A stretch of 64,000 bases of DNA from Rikenellaceae bacterium (GCA_015059715.1 SUZV01000001.1:62001-126000), one strand, 5' to 3'; counted from the stretch's first letter, positions 9,313 through 20,238 are shown. Translations and numbers: made by a program. Notes: generated by a model not told the origin, from the letters alone.

Positions 9313-10929
9313 ATGGCAAAGCAATATAAGAAATCATCCGACAATAACAGCGAGGCATACAACCAGCTCATAGGCGTAGATGGCACCGTACCCCCTCAGG
9401 CCATAGAGCTTGAGCAGGCGGTACTCGGAGCCCTGATGCTCGAAAAGGATGCCATCATCGACGTGCAGGAGTATGTCAAGGTCGAGACCTTCTACCTCGA
9501 AGAGCACCGCATCATATTCAAGGCTATACAGGACCTATCCTTCGAGATGAAGGCCATAGACCTCTACACCGTCAGCGAGCGTCTTAAGGCACAGAAGGAG
9601 CTACAAAAGGTTGGCGGTGCAGCCTACCTTGCCGAGCTGACACAGAAGGTGGCCTCGGCAGCGCACATAGAGTTCCATGCCAAGATTATCGCACAGAAGT
9701 TCGTGCAGCGCGAGCTTATACGCTCAGCAACCGAGATACAGCGTCGCTCATACGACGAGGAGATAGATGTAACGGAGCTTATAGGCTTTGCCGAACAGGA
9801 GATATTCCGCGTATCGGAGGGTAACGTGAAACGCTCCGTACAGTCGGCCTCGGATATCCTCCGCAAGGCGTTGGCACAAATCGAGGAGGCCTCGAAGACA
9901 GCGGGTGAGTACAACGGTGTGCGCTCGGGATTTACCGATATCGATAGCGTAACGCTCGGCTGGCAACCCTCGGACCTTATCATCATCGCAGCACGTCCTT
10001 CGATGGGTAAGACGGCCTTTGTGCTTACTATGGCGCGAAATATGGCCGTAGAGTTCAAGACCCCCGTAGCCTTCTTCTCGCTTGAGATGTCGTCGGTGCA
10101 GCTCATGAACCGACTTATCGTTGCCGAGACGCAGCTCAACTCTAAGGACCTGCGCACGGGAAATCTGACATCGGCACAGTGGGCACACCTTGAGGCTAAC
10201 ACCGTAGACCTCGGCCGCGCACCACTATATATCGACGATACACCAGCACTCTCGGTATACGAGTTTCGCTCGAAGGCTCGCCGCCTAAAGACTCAGCACG
10301 ACATTAAGCTTATCATCATAGACTACCTACAGCTTATGACCGCCGCTACGCCCGAGACACGCGGCAACCGCGAGCAGGAGGTGTCGCTCATATCGCGCAC
10401 ACTCAAGGCCATAGCCAAGGAGCTTAACGTGCCTATCATAGCACTGTCGCAGCTGAGCCGTAACGTCGAGAATCGTGGTGGCACGAAGCGACCACAGCTC
10501 TCGGACCTTCGTGAGTCGGGAGCTATCGAGCAGGATGCCGACGTGGTGGCATTTATTCACCGCCCAGAGTATTACGGACTTACGGTTGACGAAAACAATA
10601 TGTCTACGGCAGGTATGGCCGAGATTATCATCGCCAAGCACCGTAATGGTGAGGTTACCGACGTGCCTCTGCGCTTTATCAAGGACCAGGCTAAGTTTGC
10701 CGATGCCGATGCCTCGGTAACAGCTACGGCGATGAACTCGCGCGAGGGGTATCTTAAGGAGGAGACCTACGACGACATATCATCGAGTGGTAACTACTCG
10801 GCAATGGGCATACGCCCCTACAATATGGTGAGTCTATCGAGCGGTATGATGTCTGGGGGCGGCGAGTTTGACATAGCCCCACAGCAGCCTGCCACCAAGC
10901 CTAAAGATGATGGCGACTGCCCATTCTAA
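9313..10929 (+). CDS. dnaB: replicative DNA helicase
   Basis: 538 aa; DLIIIAARPSMGKTAF Walker A, LIIIDYLQLM, QLSRNVENR. Confidence 0.97.
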   Translation: MAKQYKKSSDNNSEAYNQLIGVDGTVPPQAIELEQAVLGALMLEKDAIIDVQEYVKVETFYLEEHRIIFKAIQDLSFEMKAIDLYTVSERLKAQKELQKVGGAAYLAELTQKVASAAHIEFHAKIIAQKFVQRELIRSATEIQRRSYDEEIDVTELIGFAEQEIFRVSEGNVKRSVQSASDILRKALAQIEEASKTAGEYNGVRSGFTDIDSVTLGWQPSDLIIIAARPSMGKTAFVLTMARNMAVEFKTPVAFFSLEMSSVQLMNRLIVAETQLNSKDLRTGNLTSAQWAHLEANTVDLGRAPLYIDDTPALSVYEFRSKARRLKTQHDIKLIIIDYLQLMTAATPETRGNREQEVSLISRTLKAIAKELNVPIIALSQLSRNVENRGGTKRPQLSDLRESGAIEQDADVVAFIHRPEYYGLTVDENNMSTAGMAEIIIAKHRNGEVTDVPLRFIKDQAKFADADASVTATAMNSREGYLKEETYDDISSSGNYSAMGIRPYNMVSLSSGMMSGGGEFDIAPQQPATKPKDDGDCPF

Positions 10930-10951
10930 CCATTAGTACACTAATATAGGG

Positions 10952-12490
10952 ATGTTTGTTAAGGTACATACAGGTGCTATATCGGGCATTGATGCTGTAG
11001 AGGTCACCGTAGAGGTCAATGTTGCCAATGGTGGCATAGGTCTCTTCATCGTCGGCCTGCCAGACAACACCATCAAGGAGAGTCACGAGCGCATACAGGC
11101 CGCCTTCGAGAACTCGGGATATAAGCTTGTGGCCAAGAAGACGGTGGTAAACTTAGCACCTGCCGACCTGCGCAAGGAGGGTTCGCAGTACGACTTAGCC
11201 ATAGCCATAGGTATCCTCGTGGCTACCGAACAGCTGACAACAGATATGCTCAATGATTCGATGTTTATAGGCGAGCTATCACTTAACGGCACACTACGCC
11301 CCGTCAAGGGTGTGCTACCCTTAGTTGCTATGGCACGACAGAGGGGTATAAAGCGTGTCTTTATGCCCGAGGAGAACTCTTCGGAGGGTGCTGTTGTCGA
11401 GGGTGTCGAGTGTGTAGGCATACGCAACCTCTTGGAGCTTTGCGAGATTGTCGCAGGGCGTATGCCCTATGTCGCTACGGAGGGTATCATCGAGAGTAGC
11501 TCTGAGCTTGGCAATAGCGAATATACCGAGGACTTCGCCGATGTCAAGGGTCAGCCCATAGTCAAGCGTGCCTTGGAGATTGCTGCCGCAGGAGGCCATA
11601 ATGTTATTATGGTAGGTGCTCCAGGCTCGGGAAAGACGATGTTGGCACGTCGTATGCCCACGATACTTCCGCCTATGACCTTAGAGGAGGCCCTTGAGAC
11701 TACAAAGATACACTCGGTAGCTGGTAAGATAGGCGCACATCGTGGTCTTATCACCTCGCGCCCCTTCCGCGCCCCTCACCACCTAACATCGCAGGTGGCT
11801 CTCATAGGTGGCGGACAGTCGCCACAGCCTGGCGAGGTGTCGTTGGCCAACAATGGTGTTCTCTTCCTCGACGAGATGCCCGAGTTCGGACGCAATGTCC
11901 TTGAGGTGCTGAGACAACCCTTAGAGGATAGACATATCACCATATCGAGGGCGAAGTACTCGGTGGACTACCCAGCCAACTTCACCCTTATAGCCTCGAT
12001 GAACCCCTGTCCATGTGGCTACTACAACCACCCCACGAAGGAGTGTACCTGCTCGGCAGCTACGGTACATCGCTACATGAGTCATATATCGGGTCCGCTG
12101 ATGGATAGAATAGATATACACATAGAGGTTGTGCCTGTGTCGATATCGGAGATGGCCTCCAAGGAGCGTGGCGAGACAAGTTCGCAGATACGCGAGCGCG
12201 TTATCCGCGCGCGCGAGGTTCAGCGTCGTCGCTTCGAGGGGCTCGACATACACTGCAATGCTATGATGAATAGTGCAATGCTGCGCCGCTTTGCGCCGTT
12301 AGATAGGGGCTGTACACAACTCTTAGAGATGGCTATGTCGCGCCTCAACCTCTCGGCACGTGCCTACGACCGAATTATAAAGGTGGCACGCACGATTGCC
12401 GACTTAGATGGTAAGGAGAGTATCGAGAGTAGCCATATCTCGGAGGCTATAGGCTACCGCTCCTTGGACCGCGAAAATTGGGGTAGGTAG
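10952..12490 (+). CDS. YifB/ComM family magnesium-chelatase-like AAA ATPase
   Basis: 512 aa; VGAPGSGKTMLARRMPTILP, HRPFRAPHH-like region, NPCPCGYY. Confidence 0.93.
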   Translation: MFVKVHTGAISGIDAVEVTVEVNVANGGIGLFIVGLPDNTIKESHERIQAAFENSGYKLVAKKTVVNLAPADLRKEGSQYDLAIAIGILVATEQLTTDMLNDSMFIGELSLNGTLRPVKGVLPLVAMARQRGIKRVFMPEENSSEGAVVEGVECVGIRNLLELCEIVAGRMPYVATEGIIESSSELGNSEYTEDFADVKGQPIVKRALEIAAAGGHNVIMVGAPGSGKTMLARRMPTILPPMTLEEALETTKIHSVAGKIGAHRGLITSRPFRAPHHLTSQVALIGGGQSPQPGEVSLANNGVLFLDEMPEFGRNVLEVLRQPLEDRHITISRAKYSVDYPANFTLIASMNPCPCGYYNHPTKECTCSAATVHRYMSHISGPLMDRIDIHIEVVPVSISEMASKERGETSSQIRERVIRAREVQRRRFEGLDIHCNAMMNSAMLRRFAPLDRGCTQLLEMAMSRLNLSARAYDRIIKVARTIADLDGKESIESSHISEAIGYRSLDRENWGR

Positions 12491-12528
12491 AGACTTTTGA
12501 TATTATAAACAATTTAAATATTATAGCT

Positions 12529-14358
12529 ATGAACTTTTTGAAAACATTTGGAGCGTCGCTGCTCGCCTGGATCGTGGGCGTGATACTCGTATTCGTATTC
12601 TTGATTGGTTCGTTAATCAACTCCATCGTGTCATCACTCGATACTAACGAGGGTGTCAGCAGCAACACTATACTCTGTATAGACCTTAACGAAAATATCA
12701 TCGATGCACCTATAAGTTCGATATTTGGCAGCGTATCTTCACTCGGCAGCCTCACGATGGATATCCCCATCACCTTGGTAAATGCCCTCTCGGCAATCGA
12801 GAAGGCGGCCAGTGACCCCAACATCAAGGGTATATGTATCAAGATTGATGGCTTGGGCGTAGTGTCGTTAGCCAACATCGAGGAGCTTAGAGAGGCACTT
12901 CTTCGTTTCAAGGAGTCGGGTAAGTTTATTGTAGCCTACGACGGTACATACTCGCAGAGCGACTACTACTTAGCCTCGGTTGCCGATGAGGTAATCATCA
13001 ACCCCGAAGGTATGCTCGAATGGTATGGTGTGGGTATGACAAATATGTTCTACAAGCGTCTTCTCGATAAGCTCGACATCAGTGTAGAGATTCTGCGCCC
13101 TGCAAGCTGTAAGTTCAAGAGTGCCGTAGAGCCCTTCTTCTTAGATAAGATGTCGGAGGCCAACCGTCAGCAGAATCAGGCCTTGGTAGACTCTATATGG
13201 GATAATATATGCTCGGATGTCGCCGAGAGTCGAGAGCTAAGTGCCGAGTCCCTTAAGCAGTATGCTGCGCAGCTTGCCGTATCGCTTCCCGAGGAGGCTT
13301 TGAAGCTGGGTATGGTCGACAGCGTAGCACCAGAGGACTATCTATACGCTCTCTACGATAACTATGGCGTTGAGCGCAACGAGTTTGGCCTACACAACAC
13401 CCTATCTCTCGGTGAGTATATCACCAACTCAGGTATCGGCCTACCTACATCATCTGTGGATGTCGCTAACTCGCTGAGCTATTCGAGCACACCACTGGTA
13501 GCTATCATCTATGCCGAGGGGCAGATATACGATGGCAACATGTATGAGGATAACGCTGTATATGGCTCACGCCTCGCCTCGGAGCTTCGTCAGGCACGTC
13601 TTGATGATAATACGAAGGCTGTAGTGCTGCGTGTCAACTCGCCAGGTGGCTCGGCCTTAGCCTCGGAGTTTGCATGGCGCGAGATGGTACTCCTTCAGCA
13701 GACAAAGCCTGTAGTTGTCTCGATGGGTGATATGGCAGCCAGCGGTGGATACTATATATCTACGCCTGCCGACTATATCTTTGCCGATAAGAATACACTT
13801 ACAGGCTCGATAGGCGTATTTGGTATGATTCCCAACCTCGGCAGCTTTCTATCGAACCACATAGGCATAACCATCGACTCGGCCACCACATCACCACAGG
13901 CAAATATGACAGGTTTAGAGCCACTAACGCCACTACAGCGTAAGATGTTAAACAAACAGGTAGATAGGGTATACACGACCTTCACTTCGCACGTTGCCGA
14001 GGGTCGCAACCTTGCTATCGACGACGTATACAAGGTTGCCGAGGGTAGAGTATGGAGCGGCACTATGGCCGAGGAGCGTGGCTTGGTAGATGCTATCGGA
14101 GGTCTTAACGCCGCTATAGCCAAGGCATTAGAACTTGCCGACATTACCGAGCAGCACCAGCTCTATGAGTTTACCGCACCATTAACTCCATTTGACGAGT
14201 GGATAATGTCTGCCGGGATGGTGTATGCTAAGCACTGGGGCTTAGACTACAACATCTATGGTGATACCATAAACAAAGCCATTAAGGAGATACCTATGGT
14301 ATTCACATATCAGGGTGTGCAGATGGTCGTTGTGGGCGATCCAAAGATTCAATTCTAA
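12529..14358 (+). CDS. sppA: signal peptide peptidase SppA, 67 kDa type
   Basis: 609 aa; RVNSPGGSALASE and MGDMAASGGYYIS catalytic motifs. Confidence 0.95.
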   Translation: MNFLKTFGASLLAWIVGVILVFVFLIGSLINSIVSSLDTNEGVSSNTILCIDLNENIIDAPISSIFGSVSSLGSLTMDIPITLVNALSAIEKAASDPNIKGICIKIDGLGVVSLANIEELREALLRFKESGKFIVAYDGTYSQSDYYLASVADEVIINPEGMLEWYGVGMTNMFYKRLLDKLDISVEILRPASCKFKSAVEPFFLDKMSEANRQQNQALVDSIWDNICSDVAESRELSAESLKQYAAQLAVSLPEEALKLGMVDSVAPEDYLYALYDNYGVERNEFGLHNTLSLGEYITNSGIGLPTSSVDVANSLSYSSTPLVAIIYAEGQIYDGNMYEDNAVYGSRLASELRQARLDDNTKAVVLRVNSPGGSALASEFAWREMVLLQQTKPVVVSMGDMAASGGYYISTPADYIFADKNTLTGSIGVFGMIPNLGSFLSNHIGITIDSATTSPQANMTGLEPLTPLQRKMLNKQVDRVYTTFTSHVAEGRNLAIDDVYKVAEGRVWSGTMAEERGLVDAIGGLNAAIAKALELADITEQHQLYEFTAPLTPFDEWIMSAGMVYAKHWGLDYNIYGDTINKAIKEIPMVFTYQGVQMVVVGDPKIQF

Positions 14359-14391
14359 AGATAACAGTGATAATATAGATATATAATAGTC

Positions 14392-15447
14392 ATGAACGAA
14401 CAGTTAGAGGCACTACTTCGTCAGATTATACACCCCGAGACGGAGCAGAATATTGTCGATAGCGGTTTTGTTGACCGCGCAGATATGGGTGAGGATGGCT
14501 CTATAGCTATAACACTACGTTTTCAGAAGGCACGAGATCCCTTTGCGCAGAAGATTAAGCGCGTTGTAGAGGATAGAGTTGCGGAGCACTACCCCGAAAA
14601 TAGAGCTATAGTTATAATACGTGAGGCGGCACCTAAGCCACGTCGTCAGGAGAATATCACCACGACAACGGATATATGTCGAGTTGTAGCTATCGCCTCG
14701 GGCAAGGGTGGTGTAGGTAAGTCTACGGTTACGGCCAACTTAGCCGTAGCCCTTAGGCAGCGTGGTTATAACGTAGGTATTCTTGATGCCGACATCTACG
14801 GACCTTCGCAGACCAAGATGTTTGGTGTTGAGGGTTATGTTCCCGAGGCTGAGCGCGATGAGCAGGGACACGACTTTATCATTCCGTCGCAGTCGTTGGG
14901 TATTAAGATTATGTCTATTGGATTCTTCATTCTTCCTACGGATGCCCTTATGTGGCGAGGTGGTATGGCTGTGAATGCTCTTCACCAGCTTATACACCAG
15001 ACTCGCTGGGGCAAACTCGACTACCTATTAGTCGACCTTCCTCCTGGCACGGGAGATATTCACCTATCGATAATAAATGAGCTGAAGATATCGGGAGCTG
15101 TTATAGTATCGACACCCCAGCAGGTTGCTGTTGCCGATGTGGTGCGAGGTGTTGAGATGTTCCGTCACGCGCAGGTCAACATTCCTGTTTTGGGCATAGT
15201 AGAGAATATGGCTTGGTTTACGCCCGAGGAGCTGCCCGATAATCGTTACTATCTGTTTGGTAATGGAGGAGCTAAGCGTTATGCCGAGAGTGCTGGTGTT
15301 GATTTATTAGGCCAAGTACCTATCATACAGTCTATTATGGATGGTGGTGATGATGGTCGTCCTGCAGGAGGATACGATCCACGTGTTGAGGCTTTCTATG
15401 CAGATATTGCGGCCAAGGTTGTTGACAAGTTGCCTACGGAGTGTTAA
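14392..15447 (+). CDS. Mrp/NBP35 family Fe-S carrier ATPase
   Basis: 351 aa; SGKGGVGKSTVTANLA, DADIYGPSQTKMFG, LVDLPPGTGD. Confidence 0.95.
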   Translation: MNEQLEALLRQIIHPETEQNIVDSGFVDRADMGEDGSIAITLRFQKARDPFAQKIKRVVEDRVAEHYPENRAIVIIREAAPKPRRQENITTTTDICRVVAIASGKGGVGKSTVTANLAVALRQRGYNVGILDADIYGPSQTKMFGVEGYVPEAERDEQGHDFIIPSQSLGIKIMSIGFFILPTDALMWRGGMAVNALHQLIHQTRWGKLDYLLVDLPPGTGDIHLSIINELKISGAVIVSTPQQVAVADVVRGVEMFRHAQVNIPVLGIVENMAWFTPEELPDNRYYLFGNGGAKRYAESAGVDLLGQVPIIQSIMDGGDDGRPAGGYDPRVEAFYADIAAKVVDKLPTEC

Positions 15448-15453
15448 AAAGTA

Positions 15454-15839
15454 GGTTGATAAGTTTTCGGAAAAATTTGAAAAAAAAATTTGCTTTTTAT
15501 GGGGCGGCTGTTGTATATACAGCCGTCTCTTTTTTCCAAATAAAAAGAGTATATTTTATCTCAACAGTAGATAGCATAAACTCTACACCTTATCAACAAT
15601 AACTCTTAATATTTAACGTTTGTTTATATGTCGATAACTCTTTTCAACATTTGTTAATATTTTTTATATATATCTAATTTATAATAACTTAAAAATAAAA
15701 GAATAAAATAAAAAAAGTAATAAAGTGTTAATAAAAGAGAGTTCAAAAAGTTATTAACAGAGTCAACAGCTATTATTATTACTATTTAATTTTTATTATT
15801 AAAATAAAGTATAAAAAAATAAAAAACATATGTTGATAA
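15454..15839. other. candidate chromosomal replication origin (DnaA-box-like cluster in an AT-rich intergenic region)
   Basis: TTATCAACA at 15590-15598(+) and 15831-15839(-); TTATTAACA at 15726-15734(-) and 15751-15759(+); TTATCGACA at 15629-15637(-); TTATCAACC at 15454-15462(-); strongly A+T-rich between. Confidence 0.5.
15503..15536 (+). terminator. rho-independent terminator after mrp
   Basis: cggctg-ttgtatata-cagccg hairpin followed by tctctttttt. Confidence 0.75.
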
Positions 15840-16052
15840 ACTCTCCACTTTTCGAAATTCGGTGCTGCGACATCTTAAATAGATAATCTATGTCGTACTA
15901 TCTTATAGGTCGAAAAAAATAGTATATACCTCCTCTCGGCGTTAAGTAGTATATAACGATAGTTTAAACTAAACCTTAATATGCCGACATTATTAGGAAG
16001 TTACACCAAATTTTAGTATATTTGCGAGGTTTTAGGCATAACACCATACATT

Positions 16053-17081
16053 ATGCATATAGGAAAAGATAAAATAGAGGAGCTGCGCGAGCTTCTCAAT
16101 AGGCCTCAAAGGATAGTAATACTCTCTCATACTAACCCCGATGGTGATGCCATAGGTTCCTCGTTAGCATGGGCCGAGATACTCCTTAAACAGGGCCATA
16201 AGGTAGATTGTATTGTTCCGAACAAATATCCATACTACCTCGACTTTATGCCCGGCTGCCAGAGTATAATAAACTATAAGAACGATAGCGAGGGTCGTAC
16301 AGCTAAGGCTGTGCGTAGTGCCGATATCATCTTCTGCCTCGACTTCCACACTATGTCACGCTTAGAGGGTCTGGGTGACCTTATCGACGAGAACCAGCAC
16401 GCCAAGCGTGTACTCATAGATCACCACCTTAACCCTGTTGAGGAGTTCGACATCATGGTATCATATCCCGAGGCATCGAGTACCTGCTATTTGGTAGCCC
16501 TACTTGTCGAGAGTATGTTTGGCAAGGAGGCTATATCGCGCACTATGGCCGAGAATATCTTCGTAGGTATGATGACCGATACGGGTAACTTCTCGTTTTC
16601 GAGCGTTACGCCCGATGTCTTTCGCGTAGTGTCGATACTGGCCGAGACGGGAATATCTATACCCGATATACATACCTTCGTCTATAACTCCTTTAGCGAG
16701 GGTCGTGCTCGCCTCTTTGGATATGTCATAAATCGTAAGATGAAGATATTCCATAACGGCAGCGTAGCACATATGTCCATTACGGCAGACGAGATGAAAC
16801 GCTTCTGGTTCCAGCAGGGCGACTCCGAGGGTTTTGTAAACTATCCGCTTACAATCAAGAAGATGAAGATGTCGGCAATGTTTACCGAGCATAACGACTT
16901 TATACGTGTATCGCTACGCTCGCGTGGTAGTATAGATGTAAACCTCTTCGCCTCGCGATACTTCAACGGTGGTGGACATAAGAACGCCGCAGGAGGTAAA
17001 TCGTTTATGTCGATGGAGGAGACACTTAAGTACTACGAAAAGTGTGTCAAGGAGTATGCCGCAGAGGGTATGCTCGGTTAA
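16053..17081 (+). CDS. DHH/DHHA1 phosphoesterase, NrnA-like
   Basis: 342 aa; SHTNPDGDAIGSSLA, LIDHHLNP, GGGHKNAAGG. Confidence 0.92.
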   Translation: MHIGKDKIEELRELLNRPQRIVILSHTNPDGDAIGSSLAWAEILLKQGHKVDCIVPNKYPYYLDFMPGCQSIINYKNDSEGRTAKAVRSADIIFCLDFHTMSRLEGLGDLIDENQHAKRVLIDHHLNPVEEFDIMVSYPEASSTCYLVALLVESMFGKEAISRTMAENIFVGMMTDTGNFSFSSVTPDVFRVVSILAETGISIPDIHTFVYNSFSEGRARLFGYVINRKMKIFHNGSVAHMSITADEMKRFWFQQGDSEGFVNYPLTIKKMKMSAMFTEHNDFIRVSLRSRGSIDVNLFASRYFNGGGHKNAAGGKSFMSMEETLKYYEKCVKEYAAEGMLG

Positions 17082-17138
17082 GTGTTGGCTTTTGCTAAAT
17101 TTAATATTTATAGAGAGCTCCTTAAGTAGATAATAGAG

Positions 17139-18977
17139 ATGATAAAGACCTATTTTAGACTCCTGAGCTTTGCTAAGCCCTTGAGTAGATATACTATTCC
17201 ATACTTCTTCTTTGCGGCGTTACATGCGGTGTTCAACACCTTTAACTACGCAATGATTATCCCTATACTCGATGCTATGTTCTCGGCAAACTCCAATTTC
17301 GAGTTTGTTGCGGTATACTCTTTTCCAGCATTGGAGTTTAACCAACAGGGCTTTAACGCTATACTTTCATACTTCTATACCATATTCTTTGGTGCTAACT
17401 TCCAGCAGATTAAGTTTTTAGCTCTGCTTGGTGGTGTGACCATAGCTATGAACCTCCTAAGTAACCTCTTCCGTTATGCTGCGGCTATGACCGTAGAGAC
17501 GCTCAGGGTAAATACGCTGCAACGTATGCGCGACGAGATATTTAGGCATGTGGTGGATATGAATATAGGCTTCTTTAGCGACCAGCGTAAGGGCGATATA
17601 ATGTCAAAAATCACCCAAGATGTCATGGTTGTGCAGTACTGCATAACAAACACTTTGCAGGTGGCCTTTCGTGACCCCTTCCTTATCGTTGGTTACCTTG
17701 TACTGATGATAGGCATATCGTGGCAGTTGTCGCTCTTTGCTGTAATATTTCTCCCTATCGTAGGCGTTATTATAGGTGGTATTGTTAAGCGTCTGCGCCA
17801 CCCAGCTAAGCGCGGTCAGGAGCGTATGGGTGACCTTGTATCGGTCCTTGAGGAGTCGCTATCGGGTATGAAGATTGTCAAGGGTTATAACGCCGCAGGC
17901 TTTATAGTGGATAAGTTTAAGAGCATAAATGCCGATATGTCGCGCCTGCTAATATCTATGGCACGTCGTCAGCAGCTCGCCTCACCTATGAGTGAGTTCT
18001 TAGGTATTACGGCCGTAGCCGTCATCCTCGTCTTCGGCGGTACGCTCGTAAGCGAGGGTATGGTTACAGGAGCAGGATTTATAGCCTTCATCGCTGCATT
18101 TTCGCAGATAACACGCCCTCTACGCTCGTTTATAGACCAGTTTGCAAATATCAACCAGGGTGTTGCAGCCGGAGAACGTATATTCACACTCCTCGATGCC
18201 GAGAGCCAGATTCAGGATGCCTCTTCGGCACGCACTTTCGAGGGTCTTAAGGAGTCTATCGAGCTACGCGATGTACACTTCTCGTATGATGGCTCGCGCG
18301 AGGTTATAGGTGGCGTGTCGCTAACCATAGGTAAGGGTGAGACTATAGCCTTGGTAGGCTCGTCGGGAGGTGGTAAGTCGACACTTAGTGAGCTTGTGCC
18401 ACGCTTCTACGACGTTACTGGTGGTGAGGTACTTATAGATGGTGTGTCGATAAAGGAGTATACACAGGAGTCGTTGCGCAGTAAGATGAGTATAGTGTCG
18501 CAGGAGACAGTGTTATTTAACGATACCATCGAGGGTAATATATTAATGGGTCGCCCCACAGCTACGCACGACGAGGTTGTAGCAGCCTCAAAGGTGGCCA
18601 ATGCCCATAGTTTCATTATGGATAGCCCCGAGGGTTACCAGACCAATATTGGTGACCGAGGTACCAAGCTCTCGGGAGGTCAGCGTCAGCGTCTGAGTAT
18701 AGCACGTGCCGTGCTTAAGAATCCCGAGATTCTAATCCTTGATGAGGCTACCTCGGCACTCGACACTGAGAGCGAGAAGCTTGTACAGGAGGCTCTTACC
18801 AACCTACTCAAGGGACGTACCTCGATAGTTATTGCCCATCGCCTGAGCACTATATATAATGCCGACCGTATATATGTTATAGACCAGGGTCGCGTAGCTG
18901 AGCAGGGTACACATCAGGAGCTGCTTGACAAGGGAGGTATTTACGCCCATCTTATTGAGATGCAATCCTTTACCTAG
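17139..18977 (+). CDS. ABC transporter ATP-binding/permease, MsbA-like
   Basis: 612 aa; TM domain, GSSGGGKSTLSEL Walker A, LSGGQRQRLSIARA, ILDEATSALD. Confidence 0.93.
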   Translation: MIKTYFRLLSFAKPLSRYTIPYFFFAALHAVFNTFNYAMIIPILDAMFSANSNFEFVAVYSFPALEFNQQGFNAILSYFYTIFFGANFQQIKFLALLGGVTIAMNLLSNLFRYAAAMTVETLRVNTLQRMRDEIFRHVVDMNIGFFSDQRKGDIMSKITQDVMVVQYCITNTLQVAFRDPFLIVGYLVLMIGISWQLSLFAVIFLPIVGVIIGGIVKRLRHPAKRGQERMGDLVSVLEESLSGMKIVKGYNAAGFIVDKFKSINADMSRLLISMARRQQLASPMSEFLGITAVAVILVFGGTLVSEGMVTGAGFIAFIAAFSQITRPLRSFIDQFANINQGVAAGERIFTLLDAESQIQDASSARTFEGLKESIELRDVHFSYDGSREVIGGVSLTIGKGETIALVGSSGGGKSTLSELVPRFYDVTGGEVLIDGVSIKEYTQESLRSKMSIVSQETVLFNDTIEGNILMGRPTATHDEVVAASKVANAHSFIMDSPEGYQTNIGDRGTKLSGGQRQRLSIARAVLKNPEILILDEATSALDTESEKLVQEALTNLLKGRTSIVIAHRLSTIYNADRIYVIDQGRVAEQGTHQELLDKGGIYAHLIEMQSFT

Positions 18978-18980
18978 GCT

Positions 18981-19089
18981 GAATAAAAAGTGTATTTTGT
19001 CGTTATACTCGCCCTCAAAATCCTCATTTACGCTTAAGTAAACTGCGGTTTTTCGGGCTTCGCAGGCCTAAAACTACATCTTTTTATTC
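18981..19089. repeat. 109-bp near-palindromic element, copy 1
   Basis: gaataaaaag...ctttttattc termini; same length and nearly same sequence as 24978-25086. Confidence 0.8.
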
Positions 19090-19142
19090 AACCTCTTAAA
19101 CACCTATAGGTTAATATATTGAAGTATATTGCATTAAAAAAC

Positions 19143-19173
19143 GAGGATGACTAATCTACTTTTAGCCATCCTC
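19143..19173. terminator. hairpin downstream of the AraC gene
   Basis: gaggatg ... catcctc stem. Confidence 0.5.
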
Positions 19174-19200
19174 TATTAATATTACACAAGTACAAACCTA

Positions 19201-20076
19201 CTACTCGGTCTTCTCTGCCTCCTGCTGAGACTCGCGCTTAGCACGTGCCTCCTTACGAATCTTGAGAGGTGTCTTCTTAAGATATTTGCGACAGAAGAGA
19301 GCAAAGTGACCATGATTAGTAAAGCTATACATCTTAATAATGCTCTTTAGAGGCACATTTGTCTCGGTGAGTAGACGCTCAATCTCGATGATACGCTGCT
19401 TCTGCATCCAACTATAAGGCGTATCGTGGAACTCCTGCTTGAACATATTGTTGAAGTGCTGGATGCTGAATCCGCAGATGTCTGCCAGCTCCTCGACAGT
19501 CTTGACACGTGGAGCATTGTTGCGTACCAACGATACGAATGATTGGTTGCGGTCAAAGAGGTTATAGAATGTGCGCAACTGTATCTGTGGCGAGTAGAAG
19601 AACTTGAAGATAACGAACATCTCCTGAATCTTGGCACGGTGCAGGTGGTTGCAGTGCATAGAGTTTCCAAGATACATCTTCATAGACTCCAACAGCAGGT
19701 TCATAGGCTCGTTCATAGCCACCTGAGTGAACTTGTAGTTTATCTTCTTAATCTTACCTGCGATGCTGTTAAAAGGAATCATATCGCATGCAGCACCTGC
19801 CGCAATGAAGTGTGCGCGGACAATCTCCACATCGCTAAGTGCCGTAATCTCGTAGTGATATGCTCTAAAGCAGAATACGAAGTGACCCTCGCGGACGATG
19901 TAGTCGCGACGCTCTTCCGAGGTAATCTCAAAGTTACCAGATGTCAAGAATAGGAGGCAGTTGAAGTCACCACGCTCGATGACCATCTTTTCACCCTCCT
20001 TGAGTGAAATCAAGGAGAATCCCGCCTCAGGTTCTAAGCTATATGAGTGACAAGTTGCCGGACAGTGATTTGACAT
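19201..20076 (-). CDS. AraC family transcriptional regulator
   Basis: 291 aa; C-terminal double HTH (TVEELADICGFSIQHFNNMFKQEFHDTPYSWMQKQRI). Confidence 0.88.
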   Translation of the reverse strand: MSNHCPATCHSYSLEPEAGFSLISLKEGEKMVIERGDFNCLLFLTSGNFEITSEERRDYIVREGHFVFCFRAYHYEITALSDVEIVRAHFIAAGAACDMIPFNSIAGKIKKINYKFTQVAMNEPMNLLLESMKMYLGNSMHCNHLHRAKIQEMFVIFKFFYSPQIQLRTFYNLFDRNQSFVSLVRNNAPRVKTVEELADICGFSIQHFNNMFKQEFHDTPYSWMQKQRIIEIERLLTETNVPLKSIIKMYSFTNHGHFALFCRKYLKKTPLKIRKEARAKRESQQEAEKTE

Positions 20077-20201
20077 ACTATTTGAGTTTTAGGTTAATAT
20101 ATCTCTTTTTTGCAATTATTTCGCCGAACAAATATACAAATAATTATTGAATGTTCAACTTTTTTAAATAAAAATATTAGAAAAATATGCAAAAAATATT
20201 G

Positions 20202-20238
20202 TTTTGATGTCTTTTTTTTCTCGAAAAAGACATCAAAA
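20202..20238. terminator. strong hairpin downstream of the DUF4435 gene
   Basis: 15-bp perfect stem ttttgatgtcttttt / aaaaagacatcaaaa. Confidence 0.65.

Noticed and set aside
9624-10202. Long antisense ORFs inside dnaB (also inside metG, comM-like, fabF, dxs, ispG and others)
   Set aside because: Shadow ORFs from codon bias opposite well-recognised genes; no independent protein signature.
19201-20076. AraC regulator as part of a mobile element or capsule locus
   Set aside because: Flanked by housekeeping genes and intergenic repeats only; no integrase, transposase or glycosyltransferase genes nearby.
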